Shown in pieces: positions 1-7,413 of a stretch of DNA of 64,000 nt; within the stretch, counting starts at the first letter, position 1, and each line of letters begins with the position of its first letter. The stretch spans positions 1,178,001-1,242,000 of the forward strand of contig NZ_JAFEJA010000001.1 of the NCBI RefSeq assembly GCF_016919245.1, written 5' to 3'. The position numbers and the translations under genes are program-made. Below the pieces are notes generated by a model, which was not told the DNA's origin, made no database searches, and saw nothing but the letters and a program-made list of their open reading frames with translations. Source of the DNA: Streptomyces zhihengii. GTDB taxonomy: Bacteria > Actinomycetota > Actinomycetes > Streptomycetales > Streptomycetaceae.

Positions 1-2
1 TG

Positions 3-509
3 CTGGCCGTCACGGTCGGCACCATGATGATCCCGCCGCAGCTCGGTGTGATCCCGCTGTTCATGCTGATCGCCGAACTCCAGTGGGTGAACCAGCTCCA
101 CGCGGTGATCCTGCCCGGTCTGGTCTCCGCGTTCGGCGTGTTCTTCATGCGGCAGTACCTGGTGCAGTCGCTGCCCGACGAACTGATCGAGGCGGCGCGG
201 GTCGACGGCGCGTCCACGGCCCGGATCTTCTGGTCGATCGTGGTGCCCATCGCCCGGCCCGGCATGGCCGTGCTCGGCCTGCTCACCTTCATGGCGGCCT
301 GGAACGACTTCTTCTGGCCCATCGTCGCCCTCACCTCGTCCGAACCGACCGTGCAGGTCGCCCTCCGCCAGCTCGGCGGCGGCTACGTACAGGACCAGTC
401 CGTGATCATGGCGGGCACCCTGCTCGGCACCCTGCCCGTACTGCTGGTCTTCGGCCTGCTGGGCCGGCAGATCGTCGGCGGCATCATGCAGGGCGCGGTC
501 AAGGGCTGA
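3..509 (+). CDS. cebG: Carbohydrate ABC transporter permease, C-terminal part (CebG-like)
   Basis: The frame is already open at base 3, so about the last 168 residues of a MalG-type inner-membrane permease are visible. The EAA loop that docks on the ATPase is clear ([15 protein letters not shown]), followed by the helix around [13 protein letters not shown] and a final hydrophobic helix before a tail ending [13 protein letters not shown]. That tail and the beta-glucosidase gene 56 bp downstream match the known cebEFG-bglC arrangement for cellobiose/cellotriose uptake in Streptomyces. The binding protein and the partner permease lie outside the window, so the substrate is inferred from context. 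No terminator separates it from the next gene, which is probably co-transcribed. Confidence 0.85.
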   Translation: MAVTVGTMMIPPQLGVIPLFMLIAELQWVNQLHAVILPGLVSAFGVFFMRQYLVQSLPDELIEAARVDGASTARIFWSIVVPIARPGMAVLGLLTFMAAWNDFFWPIVALTSSEPTVQVALRQLGGGYVQDQSVIMAGTLLGTLPVLLVFGLLGRQIVGGIMQGAVKG

Positions 510-564
510 CCCCGCCCGTCCCCGAATCCGGCCACACCGTCTCACTCCTGGGAGTTCCATCCTC

Positions 565-1965
565 ATGACCGCACTCGACGCACGCCCCGACACGACGACG
601 CACCGATTCCCCGCGGCCTTCCGCTGGGGCACGGCCACCGCGGCGTACCAGATCGAGGGAGCCGCCGCCGAGGACGGCCGTACCCCGTCGATCTGGGACA
701 CGTTCAGCCGCACCCCGGGCAAGGTCCGCAACGGTGACACGGGCGACATCGCGGCCGACCACTACCACCGGGTGAGCGAGGACATCGCGCTGATGCGGCG
801 GCTCGGTGTCACCGACTACCGCTTCTCGGTCGCCTGGCCCCGGGTGCAGCCGACCGGCCGCGGGCCCGCCGTGCAGAAGGGGCTGGACTTCTACCGGCGG
901 CTCGTCGACGAGCTGCTGGAGGCCGGCATCCGGCCGGTGGCCACCCTGTACCACTGGGACCTGCCCCAGGAGCTGGAGGACGCGGGCGGCTGGCCGCAGC
1001 GCGAGACGGCGCAGCGGTTCGGCGAGTACGCGGGCATCATGGCCGGTGCGCTGGGCGACCGGGTCGCCACCTGGACGACCCTCAACGAGCCGTGGTGCGC
1101 GGCCTTCCTCGGGTACGGGAACGGGGTGCACGCCCCCGGCCGCACCAGCGCGCTCGCCTCGCTGCGCGCCGCCCACCACTTCAACCTGGCGCACGGGCTG
1201 GCGACCAGGGCGCTGCGCGACACCCTGTCCGCGGGCTCGGAGATCTCCCTCACGCTCAACCTCCACGCGGTGCGCCCGCACACCGACACACCGGCCGACC
1301 TGGACGCGGCCCGCCGGATCGACGCGGTGGGCAACCGGGTCTTCCTGGACCCGGTCTTCAACGGCAGCCTGCCCGACGACCTGGTCCGGGACACGGCCGC
1401 GGTGACGGACTGGTCGTTCGTCCTCGACGGCGACCTGGAGACGGCGTCGGCGCCGATCGACTCGCTCGGCATCAACTACTACTCCCCCACCGTGGTCGCG
1501 GCGGGCTCCTCGCCCGCCGGTCCCTCGCCGTGGGCCGGCGCCGAGGAGCACGTGAGCTTCCTGCCGGCGCCGGGGCCGCGCACCGCGATGGACTGGCCGG
1601 TGGACGCCGACGGTCTGCACGAGCTGCTGCTGCGGCTGCGGGACGACCTGCCGGGGGTGCCGCTGGTGATCACCGAGAACGGCGCGGCCTACGACGACTA
1701 CGCCGACCCGTCGGGCGAGGTGAAGGACCCGGAGCGGGTCGCCTATCTGCACGCCCACCTGGCGGCGGTGCACCGGGCGATCGAGGACGGGGCGGACGTC
1801 CGGGGCTACTTCCTCTGGTCCCTGCTGGACAACTTCGAGTGGGCGTACGGCTACAGCAAGCGCTTCGGGATCGTGCACGTCGACTTCGCCACCCAGCGGC
1901 GCACGTTCAAGGACAGTGCGCGGTGGTACGCGGAGGTGATCGCGCGGGGCGGCCTCGCCGAGTAG
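565..1965 (+). CDS. bglC: GH1 beta-glucosidase (BglC-like)
   Basis: A 466-residue cytoplasmic family-1 glycoside hydrolase, normal length. The acid/base glutamate is E175 in TTLNEPW and the nucleophile is E371 in [12 protein letters not shown]; the N-terminal [14 protein letters not shown] and the RFSVAWPR segments are typical of the (beta/alpha)8 barrel. It should hydrolyse imported cellobiose or other short beta-glucosides to glucose. The gene sits 56 bp after the sugar permease gene on the same strand. The ATG at 565 has a GGGAG about 10 bases upstream. No signal peptide is present, as expected when the substrate is imported intact. Assignment to BglC rather than another GH1 enzyme rests on the neighbour. 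Confidence 0.93.
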   Translation: MTALDARPDTTTHRFPAAFRWGTATAAYQIEGAAAEDGRTPSIWDTFSRTPGKVRNGDTGDIAADHYHRVSEDIALMRRLGVTDYRFSVAWPRVQPTGRGPAVQKGLDFYRRLVDELLEAGIRPVATLYHWDLPQELEDAGGWPQRETAQRFGEYAGIMAGALGDRVATWTTLNEPWCAAFLGYGNGVHAPGRTSALASLRAAHHFNLAHGLATRALRDTLSAGSEISLTLNLHAVRPHTDTPADLDAARRIDAVGNRVFLDPVFNGSLPDDLVRDTAAVTDWSFVLDGDLETASAPIDSLGINYYSPTVVAAGSSPAGPSPWAGAEEHVSFLPAPGPRTAMDWPVDADGLHELLLRLRDDLPGVPLVITENGAAYDDYADPSGEVKDPERVAYLHAHLAAVHRAIEDGADVRGYFLWSLLDNFEWAYGYSKRFGIVHVDFATQRRTFKDSARWYAEVIARGGLAE

Positions 1966-2092
1966 GCGGCCGGAGGCCGCCGGGCTTGTGGGACCGGTGC
2001 CCGGGTTCCCCGTCGCGCTCGGCGCGACGGGGGCCCGGGCACCGGGCGTGTGGGCCCGGGCGCGGGGGCTTCTCGCGTCCGCGGGTGGGGTC

Positions 2093-2164
2093 GCTTCGTG
2101 TGCGGGGGGTGCTTCGTGTGCGGGGGTTGCTTCGTGTGCGGGGGTTGCTTCGTGTGCGGGTGGT
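2093..2164. repeat. 18-bp tandem repeat, four copies
   Basis: Units start at 2093, 2111, 2129 and 2147, each built on GCTTCGTGTGCGGGG followed by a short G/T tail. The copies are nearly identical, suggesting recent slippage expansion in the gap between two convergent genes. Confidence 0.9.
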
Positions 2165-2172
2165 GGTCGCGG

Positions 2173-2216
2173 CACCACGCTGCGCGCGGTGTCCTCAAAC
2201 GCCGGACGGGCTGGGG
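2173..2216 (+). repeat. Dispersed intergenic element, copy 1
   Basis: The core GTCCTCAAACGCCGGACGGG, preceded by CTGCGCGCGG, recurs as its reverse complement at 58451-58500 with one base changed in the core. Both copies lie downstream of metabolic genes. From memory, similar elements are common between Streptomyces genes. Confidence 0.85.
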
Positions 2217-2330
2217 TGACGGGCGGCGCGGTGGCCTCGGACGCCGGACGGGCTGGGGTGACGGGCGGGACGGTGGCCTCGGACGCCGGACGGGCTGGGG
2301 TGACGGGCGGGACGGTGGCCTCAGACGCCC
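2199..2330. repeat. 42-bp tandem repeat, about three copies
   Basis: GCCGGACGGGCTGGGGTGAC begins at 2201, 2243 and 2285, followed by a G-rich spacer and a (T)GGCCTC motif, giving a 42-base period. The array runs into the stop codon of the convergent DUF2236 gene, where a decayed unit continues. Its first unit is the end of the dispersed element, so the array appears to have grown from that copy. Confidence 0.9.
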
Positions 2331-3199
2331 GACCGGCCGGGGCCGCGGGCCGTGCGTGCCCGGGCGCGGGCCGCGCGGGCGAGGGGGAGGTAGCGGAGGC
2401 GTTCGGGGAGGGCGGGGACCACCACGCGGACGACCGCGCCGAATCCGCGCAGCCGGCGCTCCTGCGCGTCGGTCCAGGGCAGTCCGAGGGCCTCGCGGGC
2501 GTCGGGCGGCATCAGGCCGATGGTCATGAAGCGGCGGAAGGTGGCGAGCGGGGGCAGCAGCACCGGCCACAGGATCCGCAGCAGCCACCTCAGCGCCCGT
2601 GGTCCCCGGTCGGGCGGGGGCACCGGCTGGGTGGGGTCGACGAGCTCCCGGACGACGGCCGTGGCCTCCAGCCGTTCGGCGAGCACCGTGCGGTAGTAGG
2701 GCCAGAACTCCTCGACGGTCGCGGGCATGTCGCGGTCGCGGATGCCGAGGATCCGGCCGATCTGGAGCCACTCCGCGTAGAGCTTGCGCTCCTCGGCGCC
2801 GGTGAGTTCGCGCACGAGGTAGCGGGCGCCGTGGCGGTAGACCGGGAAGCCGGTGGCGTGCACCCAGGCGTAGTGGGCGGGGCTGAGCGCATGGTAGCGG
2901 CGCCCGTGGGCGTCGGTCCCCTGGATGGTGCGGTGCAGCTCGCGCAGGCGGCGGCCCTCGGCCGCGGCCTCCTCGCCGCCGTAGATCCAGAGCTGGAGCG
3001 AGCGCAGCGAGCGTTCGCCGCGTCCCCAGGGGTCGGTCCGGAAGACGGAGTGCTCGTCGACGCCGGCGCCGACGGCCGGGTCGGCGACCTGCATGGTCAG
3101 CGCGGCGGGCAGCATCAGCAGGGCGCGGATGTCGCCGGCGAGGCTCCAGAGCACCCCGCCGGGCGGGGGCGGGTCGACGGCTGCCGCGGCGGGGCTCAT
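2321..3199 (-). CDS. DUF2236 / MpaB-family putative oxygenase
   Basis: A 292-residue protein of the DUF2236 family, which includes the heme-dependent latex-clearing protein Lcp and the fungal enzyme MpaB. Family features visible are RELHRTIQGTDAHGRRYHAL (H89, H98) and PAHYAWVHATGF (H114), all in an otherwise helical protein. There is no signal peptide or EF-hand. The substrate is unknown; family members oxygenate hydrophobic substrates. The ATG has GGGAG six bases upstream. The gene lies 75 bp downstream of the cation channel gene on the same strand, but an 11-bp inverted repeat lies between them. Its stop codon overlaps the 42-bp repeat array. A second DUF2236 gene lies at 7414-8970. Confidence 0.85.
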   Translation of the reverse strand: MSPAAAAVDPPPPGGVLWSLAGDIRALLMLPAALTMQVADPAVGAGVDEHSVFRTDPWGRGERSLRSLQLWIYGGEEAAAEGRRLRELHRTIQGTDAHGRRYHALSPAHYAWVHATGFPVYRHGARYLVRELTGAEERKLYAEWLQIGRILGIRDRDMPATVEEFWPYYRTVLAERLEATAVVRELVDPTQPVPPPDRGPRALRWLLRILWPVLLPPLATFRRFMTIGLMPPDAREALGLPWTDAQERRLRGFGAVVRVVVPALPERLRYLPLARAARARARTARGPGRSGV

Positions 3200-3204
3200 C
3201 TGGT

Positions 3205-3269
3205 GCTCCCGGGGGTGGTCGGAGTCGGTGCTGCCTGACTCTCCAGTATGCGACCCGGCCCCCGGGAGC
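3205..3269. terminator. Distant inverted repeat between channel and DUF2236 genes
   Basis: GCTCCCGGGGG at 3205-3215 is repeated as its exact reverse complement at 3259-3269, with 43 bases between. It covers the leader of the DUF2236 gene and the end of the channel gene, so it could be a weak terminator or an mRNA structure. Confidence 0.4.
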
Positions 3270-3274
3270 CGTGC

Positions 3275-4177
3275 TCAGGGCCGGTGGGCGGCCTTCGCCA
3301 CCGCCTCCGGCCGGGGCGGGACGTGCGGCAGCAGGTGTTCCAGGTCCTCCAGCTGGGCGCGGGCCGCCGCGATCCGTTCCCTGATCTCCTCCACGGGGGG
3401 TGCCTGCTCGCCGTCCGCGGCCCTCCGGTCCCCGTCGAGTTCCCTGGCCTGGGCGAGCGAGTCGATGACGACGCCGATCAGGAGATTGACCATCAGGAAG
3501 GAGCTGAGCAGCACGTAGGAGGCGTAGTAGACGACGGCCCAGGGCGAGATCGCGAGCCCGCCGTAGAGGGCGTCGCCGAGGCCGTCGAGGGTCATCAGCA
3601 CGAACAGGGTGAGGGCGGCGCGGCCCAGGGAGCCGTAGTGCTCGGGGTCGTCGGCGGAGAACGCGGCCCAGCCGAGCATCGCGTACATGTACAGCAGCAG
3701 GGTGCCGACCAGCAGGAAGCTGACGGCGCCCGGGACGCTCTTGCCGATCGCCGTGACGATGATGCGCAGTTGGGGCAGGAAGCGGGCGGTGCGGACGACG
3801 CGCGCGAGCCGCAGCAGCCGCAGGACGGTGGTGTTCTCGCTGACGAAGGGCAGGAACGCGCAGAGGACCACGGTCAGGTCGAAGACGTTCCACGGGTTGC
3901 GGAAGAAGTCCGACGGCCGGTCGGCGTGGGCGAGGGCGCGCAGGGCGATCTCCACGGTGAAGGCGCCGAGCAGCAGATGCTCCAGCAGCTTCAGTCCGGT
4001 GTGCCACTCCTGGGCGAAGCCCGCGTAGGTCTCGGCGCCCAGCAGGACGGCGTTGAGCGCGATGGCCCCGACCGCCAGTGCCGAGAACCAGTCGGCCTCC
4101 ACCACCCGCCCGGCGCGTTCCGCGATGCGGGCGCGCCGCTCGTCCGTGGCGGCGAGCGCCGGGCTGTCGAGACTCAT
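3275..4177 (-). CDS. Voltage-gated-type cation channel (BacNav/CavMr-like)
   Basis: A 300-residue single-domain ion_trans channel subunit with six membrane segments; four subunits should form the pore. S4 (about residues 119-140) carries the regular arginines of a voltage sensor in LRLLRLARVVRTARF. The pore loop holds TLDGLGD at residues 196-202 where Na+-selective NavAb has TLESWSM; S6 follows (VLLSSFLMVNLLIGVVIDS), then a short C-terminal helix (about 262-283) that could be the usual tetrameric coiled coil. The filter is discussed in the findings. I chose ATG at 4177 because earlier in-frame starts give an implausible Arg-rich leader. It is divergent from the sphingomyelinase gene. Confidence 0.88.
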   Translation of the reverse strand: MSLDSPALAATDERRARIAERAGRVVEADWFSALAVGAIALNAVLLGAETYAGFAQEWHTGLKLLEHLLLGAFTVEIALRALAHADRPSDFFRNPWNVFDLTVVLCAFLPFVSENTTVLRLLRLARVVRTARFLPQLRIIVTAIGKSVPGAVSFLLVGTLLLYMYAMLGWAAFSADDPEHYGSLGRAALTLFVLMTLDGLGDALYGGLAISPWAVVYYASYVLLSSFLMVNLLIGVVIDSLAQARELDGDRRAADGEQAPPVEEIRERIAAARAQLEDLEHLLPHVPPRPEAVAKAAHRP

Positions 4178-4376
4178 TCCGTACCCACTCCACTGTCCTG
4201 AGCTGCGTGAACGGCACCAGCTTGGCCCACGCCGCACCGTGTGCCGGGCGGAGTACACGCGGGGGCGCGCCATGCCCACCTGCCGGGGGACGGGGTGAAC
4301 ATCTGCGCGATCGCGAGGGGGCCACGCGGGTGGGCGCGAACGTTGCGCCGGAGTGAAGAACGGCGACATCTACCTA

Positions 4377-4390
4377 TTACCTGAAGGTAA
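4377..4390. promoter_or_regulatory. Palindrome upstream of sphingomyelinase gene
   Basis: TTACCTGAAGGTAA consists of exact 6-bp arms around a 2-bp centre. It lies 72 bp upstream of the GTG start at 4462 in the 284-bp gap between divergent genes. It looks like a dimeric repressor site; the regulator is unknown. Confidence 0.5.
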
Positions 4391-4461
4391 CTTCTGCTGC
4401 TTTGATGTGCGGCACCGGTCGATCGTGCCGGCCGGTCCCCCACATCCCGACAGGAGATCCT

Positions 4462-5451
4462 GTGCCGACCTCCCCGCTCCGCCGCCTCACGGGCGCCGCC
4501 CTGTCCGCGGTGCTCGCCGCCGGTGTCCTCGCCGCCGCAGCGCCCTCCGCGGGCGCCGCGGCCGACGCCCCGGTCCCGCGGCTGAAGGTGCTCACGTACA
4601 ACGCGTTCCTGTTCAGCCGGACGCTCTACCCCAACTGGGGCCAGGACCACCGGGCCGCCGAGATCCCGCGGGCGCCGTTCTTCCGGGGCAACGACGTGGT
4701 CGTGCTCCAGGAGGCTTTCGACAACACCGCGTCGGAGGCGCTGGCGCGCAACGCGTCGGCCGGATACCCGTACCGGACGCCGGTGATGGGCCGCGGCACG
4801 AGCGGCTGGGACGCGACGGGCGGCGCGTACTCGGCGCTGACGCCGGAGGACGGCGGAGTGGCCGTGCTCAGCAGGTGGCCGATCGTGCGCAAGGAGCAGT
4901 ACGTCTACAAGGACGCCTGCGGCTCCGACTGGTACTCCAACAAGGGCTTCGTGTACGCGGTGCTCGATGTGAACGGCAGCCGGGTGCACGTCGTCGGGAC
5001 GCACGCGCAGTCGACCGACCCGGGGTGCGGCGCGGGAGAGGCGGCGTCGGTGCGGGCCCGTCAGTTCCGGGCGATGGACGCCTTCCTGGACGCCAAGCGG
5101 ATCCCCGCCACCGAACAGGTGATCGTGGCGGGCGACTTCAACGTGGACTCCCGCACGCCCGAGTACGCGGCGATGCTCGCCGACGCGGGTCTGGCCGGCG
5201 CCGACGCCCGGACGGGGCATCCGTACTCGTTCGACACCCGGGACAACTCGATCGCGGCGGACCGCTACCCGGACGACCCGCGCGAGGACCTGGACCATGT
5301 GCTGCACCGCGCCGGGCACGCGCGGCCGGCCGGCTGGACCAATGAGGTGATCAAGGCGCCGAGCGCGCCCTGGTCGGTGTCGAGCTGGGGCACCACTTAC
5401 ACGTACACGGACTTCTCCGACCACTATCCGGTGGTCGCCTCCGCGCGGTAG
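4462..5451 (+). CDS. Secreted sphingomyelin phosphodiesterase (DNase I-like fold)
   Basis: A 329-residue exported phosphodiesterase of the endonuclease/exonuclease/phosphatase superfamily. Motifs run in the expected order: LTYNAFLF, VVLQEAFDN (metal-binding Glu), GDFNVDS near the end, and DFSDHYPV with the catalytic His. The LYPNWGQDHRA segment is characteristic of bacterial sphingomyelinase C, so choline-phospholipid head-group cleavage is the likely activity. I chose the GTG at 4462: CAGGAG lies just upstream and it begins a clean Sec signal peptide (TSPLRRLTG then an Ala/Val-rich core ending near AGAAADA). An ATG 60 bases earlier would put a charged leader before the signal. Confidence 0.88.
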   Translation: MPTSPLRRLTGAALSAVLAAGVLAAAAPSAGAAADAPVPRLKVLTYNAFLFSRTLYPNWGQDHRAAEIPRAPFFRGNDVVVLQEAFDNTASEALARNASAGYPYRTPVMGRGTSGWDATGGAYSALTPEDGGVAVLSRWPIVRKEQYVYKDACGSDWYSNKGFVYAVLDVNGSRVHVVGTHAQSTDPGCGAGEAASVRARQFRAMDAFLDAKRIPATEQVIVAGDFNVDSRTPEYAAMLADAGLAGADARTGHPYSFDTRDNSIAADRYPDDPREDLDHVLHRAGHARPAGWTNEVIKAPSAPWSVSSWGTTYTYTDFSDHYPVVASAR

Positions 5452-5460
5452 GCGGGCCGG

Positions 5461-5486
5461 CCGCCCCGCCTTCGCGGGCGGGGCGG
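5461..5486. terminator. Terminator hairpin after sphingomyelinase gene
   Basis: CCGCCCCGCC and GGCGGGGCGG form an exact 10-bp stem around a six-base loop, 10 bp after the stop codon. There is no T-run, as is common in Streptomyces. Confidence 0.65.
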
Positions 5487-5635
5487 GGGCGTGCGCCGGA
5501 CACGCCCGGCCGGGCGGCACCCTTGTATCCGTGTCAGGGCCATGTCACATTGAGTCCGCACTCCGGACTGGTCCAGTCCACATCGCCCCCACCCAGGGCG
5601 ATCCCCCCACGGACTCGTACGAAGGAGAAGCCCCC

Positions 5636-6712
5636 ATGAGACGCACCTCCCGTGCGCGCATCTGCCTTCCCGCCCTGCTCGCCCTGACCGCCGTCGGCCT
5701 CGGCACCCACGCCTCGGCCGCCGAACCGGAGCCCGCCGCCGGGGCCCCGGCGCCCGGCGTCTCGGCGACCGCCGCCCAGTACGCCCTGCACAGCTCGCTC
5801 GAACGCGGTCTCGGCGACCGCACCGCCGGCTCCTATCTCGACGCCGCGAGCGGCGAGCTGGTGGTGACGGTGACGGACGCCGCCACCGCGGCCGCGGTCC
5901 GCGACAGCGGCGCCCGCGCCGAGATCGTCGACCGCTCCATGGCCGACCTGCGCGCCACCATGGACACCCTGGAGACGCGGGCGAAGATCACCGGGACCTC
6001 CTGGGGCGTCGACCCGAGGACCAACCAGGTCTCCGTGGAGGCCGACCAGTCGGTGTCCGCGCGCGACATGGCCCGGCTGCGGAAGGTGGCCGCCGGGCTG
6101 GGCGACAGCGTGCGGATCACCCGGGTGCCGGGCACCTTCACCAAGGAGGTCGCGGGCGGCGACGCGATCTACGGCGGCGGCTTCCGCTGCTCGGCCGCGT
6201 TCAACGTGTCCAAGGGCACGGCCCGTTACTTCCTCACCGCGGGGCACTGCACCAACGCGGCGAGCAGCTGGTCCGCCGCCTCGGGCGGCGCCGCCATCGG
6301 CACCCGTGAGGGCACCAGCTTCCCGACCAACGACTACGGGCTCGTCCGCTACACCGACGGCTCCCAGCCCGCCGGCGACGTGAACCTGTGGAACGGCAGC
6401 CGCCAGGACATCACCTCGGCCGCCGACGCCGTCGTGGGGCAGGCCATCCGCAAGTCCGGCTCCACCACCAAGGTCACCAGCGGCACCGTCACCGCGGTGA
6501 ACGTCACGGTGAACTACAGCGAGGGCCCCGTCTACAACCTCGTCCGCACCACGGCCTGTTCCTCGGGCGGCGACAGCGGCGGCGCCCACTTCGCGGGCAC
6601 CACGGCCCTGGGCATCCACTCGGGCAGCTCCGGCTGCTCGGGCACCAGCGGCTCCGCGCTCCACCAGCCGGTCCGCGAGGCACTGAGCGCCTACGGAGTG
6701 GCCGTCTACTGA
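5636..6712 (+). CDS. Secreted S1-family serine protease (streptogrisin / alpha-lytic type)
   Basis: A 358-residue preproprotease. Residues 1-28 form a signal peptide (MRRTSRARICLPALLAL). A pro-region of about 140 residues with the alpha-lytic propeptide motif (VDPRTNQVSVEAD) follows. The mature domain starts near DAIYGGGFRCSAAF. The triad is visible as His in FLTAGHC, Asp in TNDYGLVRY and Ser in SSGGDSGGAHF. Paired cysteines (RCSA/GHCT, TACSS/SGCSG) match the disulfides of chymotrypsin-like streptogrisins. The ATG at 5636 follows GAAGGAGAAG; an earlier ATG at 5531 would disrupt the signal peptide. It is extracellular and probably degradative. Confidence 0.92.
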   Translation: MRRTSRARICLPALLALTAVGLGTHASAAEPEPAAGAPAPGVSATAAQYALHSSLERGLGDRTAGSYLDAASGELVVTVTDAATAAAVRDSGARAEIVDRSMADLRATMDTLETRAKITGTSWGVDPRTNQVSVEADQSVSARDMARLRKVAAGLGDSVRITRVPGTFTKEVAGGDAIYGGGFRCSAAFNVSKGTARYFLTAGHCTNAASSWSAASGGAAIGTREGTSFPTNDYGLVRYTDGSQPAGDVNLWNGSRQDITSAADAVVGQAIRKSGSTTKVTSGTVTAVNVTVNYSEGPVYNLVRTTACSSGGDSGGAHFAGTTALGIHSGSSGCSGTSGSALHQPVREALSAYGVAVY

Positions 6713-6722
6713 GGCCGGCGGC

Positions 6723-6761
6723 GTGCGGGGGTGTGACCACCACCGGGTCGCACCCCCGCAC
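6723..6761. terminator. Shared terminator between protease and macro-domain genes
   Basis: GTGCGGGGGTG and CACCCCCGCAC are exact reverse complements, extended by a GACC/GGTC pairing, between two convergent genes. It could serve both strands. Confidence 0.75.
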
Positions 6762-6784
6762 AGCCACCATCGGGGATTCCCCGC

Positions 6785-7264
6785 TCAGTCCCCGTGGTCG
6801 TAGACGGTGACCTCGACGCCACGGGCCGTCAGCCGCTCGGCTATCAGCGGCTCGACACGCGACCACCTGCCGCCGGCGAGCCCGCAGCCGATCCGCGGCA
6901 TGTGCACCGACGCACCCAGCTCCAGCGCCTTGTCGCCCACCGCCGCGAGGGCGCGGTCGATCGCCTCGTAGCGGACGGGGACGCCCTTGCTGCCCGTCCG
7001 CATGCCGCGCTGGCCCACCATGTTGGCCACCCAGAGGAACGGGCCGACCTGGACGAACTGAGCCGCGCCCAGGCCGAAGTCGTTGCCCGAGCGCTCCCGG
7101 TGCCAGCGCCGGTACTCCGCCTCCGGCCCGGGCCACCGGCGGGAGACGGCGAGGACGAAGCCCTTGCCCCAGCCGCCGAGGTCGTTGCAGACGTGCGCGA
7201 TCAGCTTGACGCCCTTGCCCTGCGGCGCGGTGGCGTCCCCTCGGACATAGACGATCCCGGTCAT
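6785..7264 (-). CDS. Macro-domain protein (ADP-ribose-1''-phosphate phosphatase type)
   Basis: A 159-residue stand-alone macro domain. The ADP-ribose-binding fold is recognisable from GIVYVRGDATAPQGKG at the N-terminus, AHVCNDLGGWGKGF in the substrate loop and HMPRIGCGLAGGRW near the C-terminus. It resembles the Poa1p/ALC1-like branch that removes phosphate or ADP-ribose derivatives rather than the large multidomain macro proteins. The ATG at 7264 begins the conserved domain directly; upstream codons in frame give only low-complexity Arg/Gly sequence. It is a single gene, convergent with the protease gene. The exact substrate cannot be told from sequence. Confidence 0.85.
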   Translation of the reverse strand: MTGIVYVRGDATAPQGKGVKLIAHVCNDLGGWGKGFVLAVSRRWPGPEAEYRRWHRERSGNDFGLGAAQFVQVGPFLWVANMVGQRGMRTGSKGVPVRYEAIDRALAAVGDKALELGASVHMPRIGCGLAGGRWSRVEPLIAERLTARGVEVTVYDHGD

Positions 7265-7413
7265 GGCACCACCGTACGGCCGGCCACCGACACCGCCCTC
7301 CGCGGACTGCCCGCGCCCCTCGCACTCCCCCGGACTTCCCGGCTTCCCCGCTTCCCGGCATCGCGGCTTCCCGGCATCACGGGCGGTGCGGGCCCGGTCG
7401 CGGCGCGGCGGTG

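Larger units (their letters stand above)
1966..2320. other. Gene-free stretch filled with repeats
   Basis: There is no credible gene between the beta-glucosidase stop and the stop of the convergent DUF2236 gene. The first 120 bases are G-rich filler; the rest is an 18-bp array, one copy of a dispersed element, and a 42-bp array, listed separately. Short open frames here encode only repeat-derived peptides. Confidence 0.85.

Noticed and set aside
543..560. CebR operator between the cebG-like and bglC-like genes
   Set aside because: Only the half TGGGAG of the TGGGAGCGCTCCCA box is present; the second half does not match.
499..2178. 559-codon open frame antisense to the beta-glucosidase gene
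   Set aside because: It is a shadow of the high third-position GC of the sense gene; product is Arg/Pro/His low complexity with repeat-encoded start, and no ribosome site or family match is visible.
2093..2340. Insertion-sequence remnant
   Set aside because: No transposase fragment, terminal inverted repeats or target duplication; the region consists of tandem arrays and one short dispersed element.
2050..2529. Open frame encoding a Cys-rich repeat peptide (FVCGGC repeated)
   Set aside because: The Cys repeats are just the translation of the 18-bp DNA array; no ribosome site, and the frame runs into the antisense of the DUF2236 gene.
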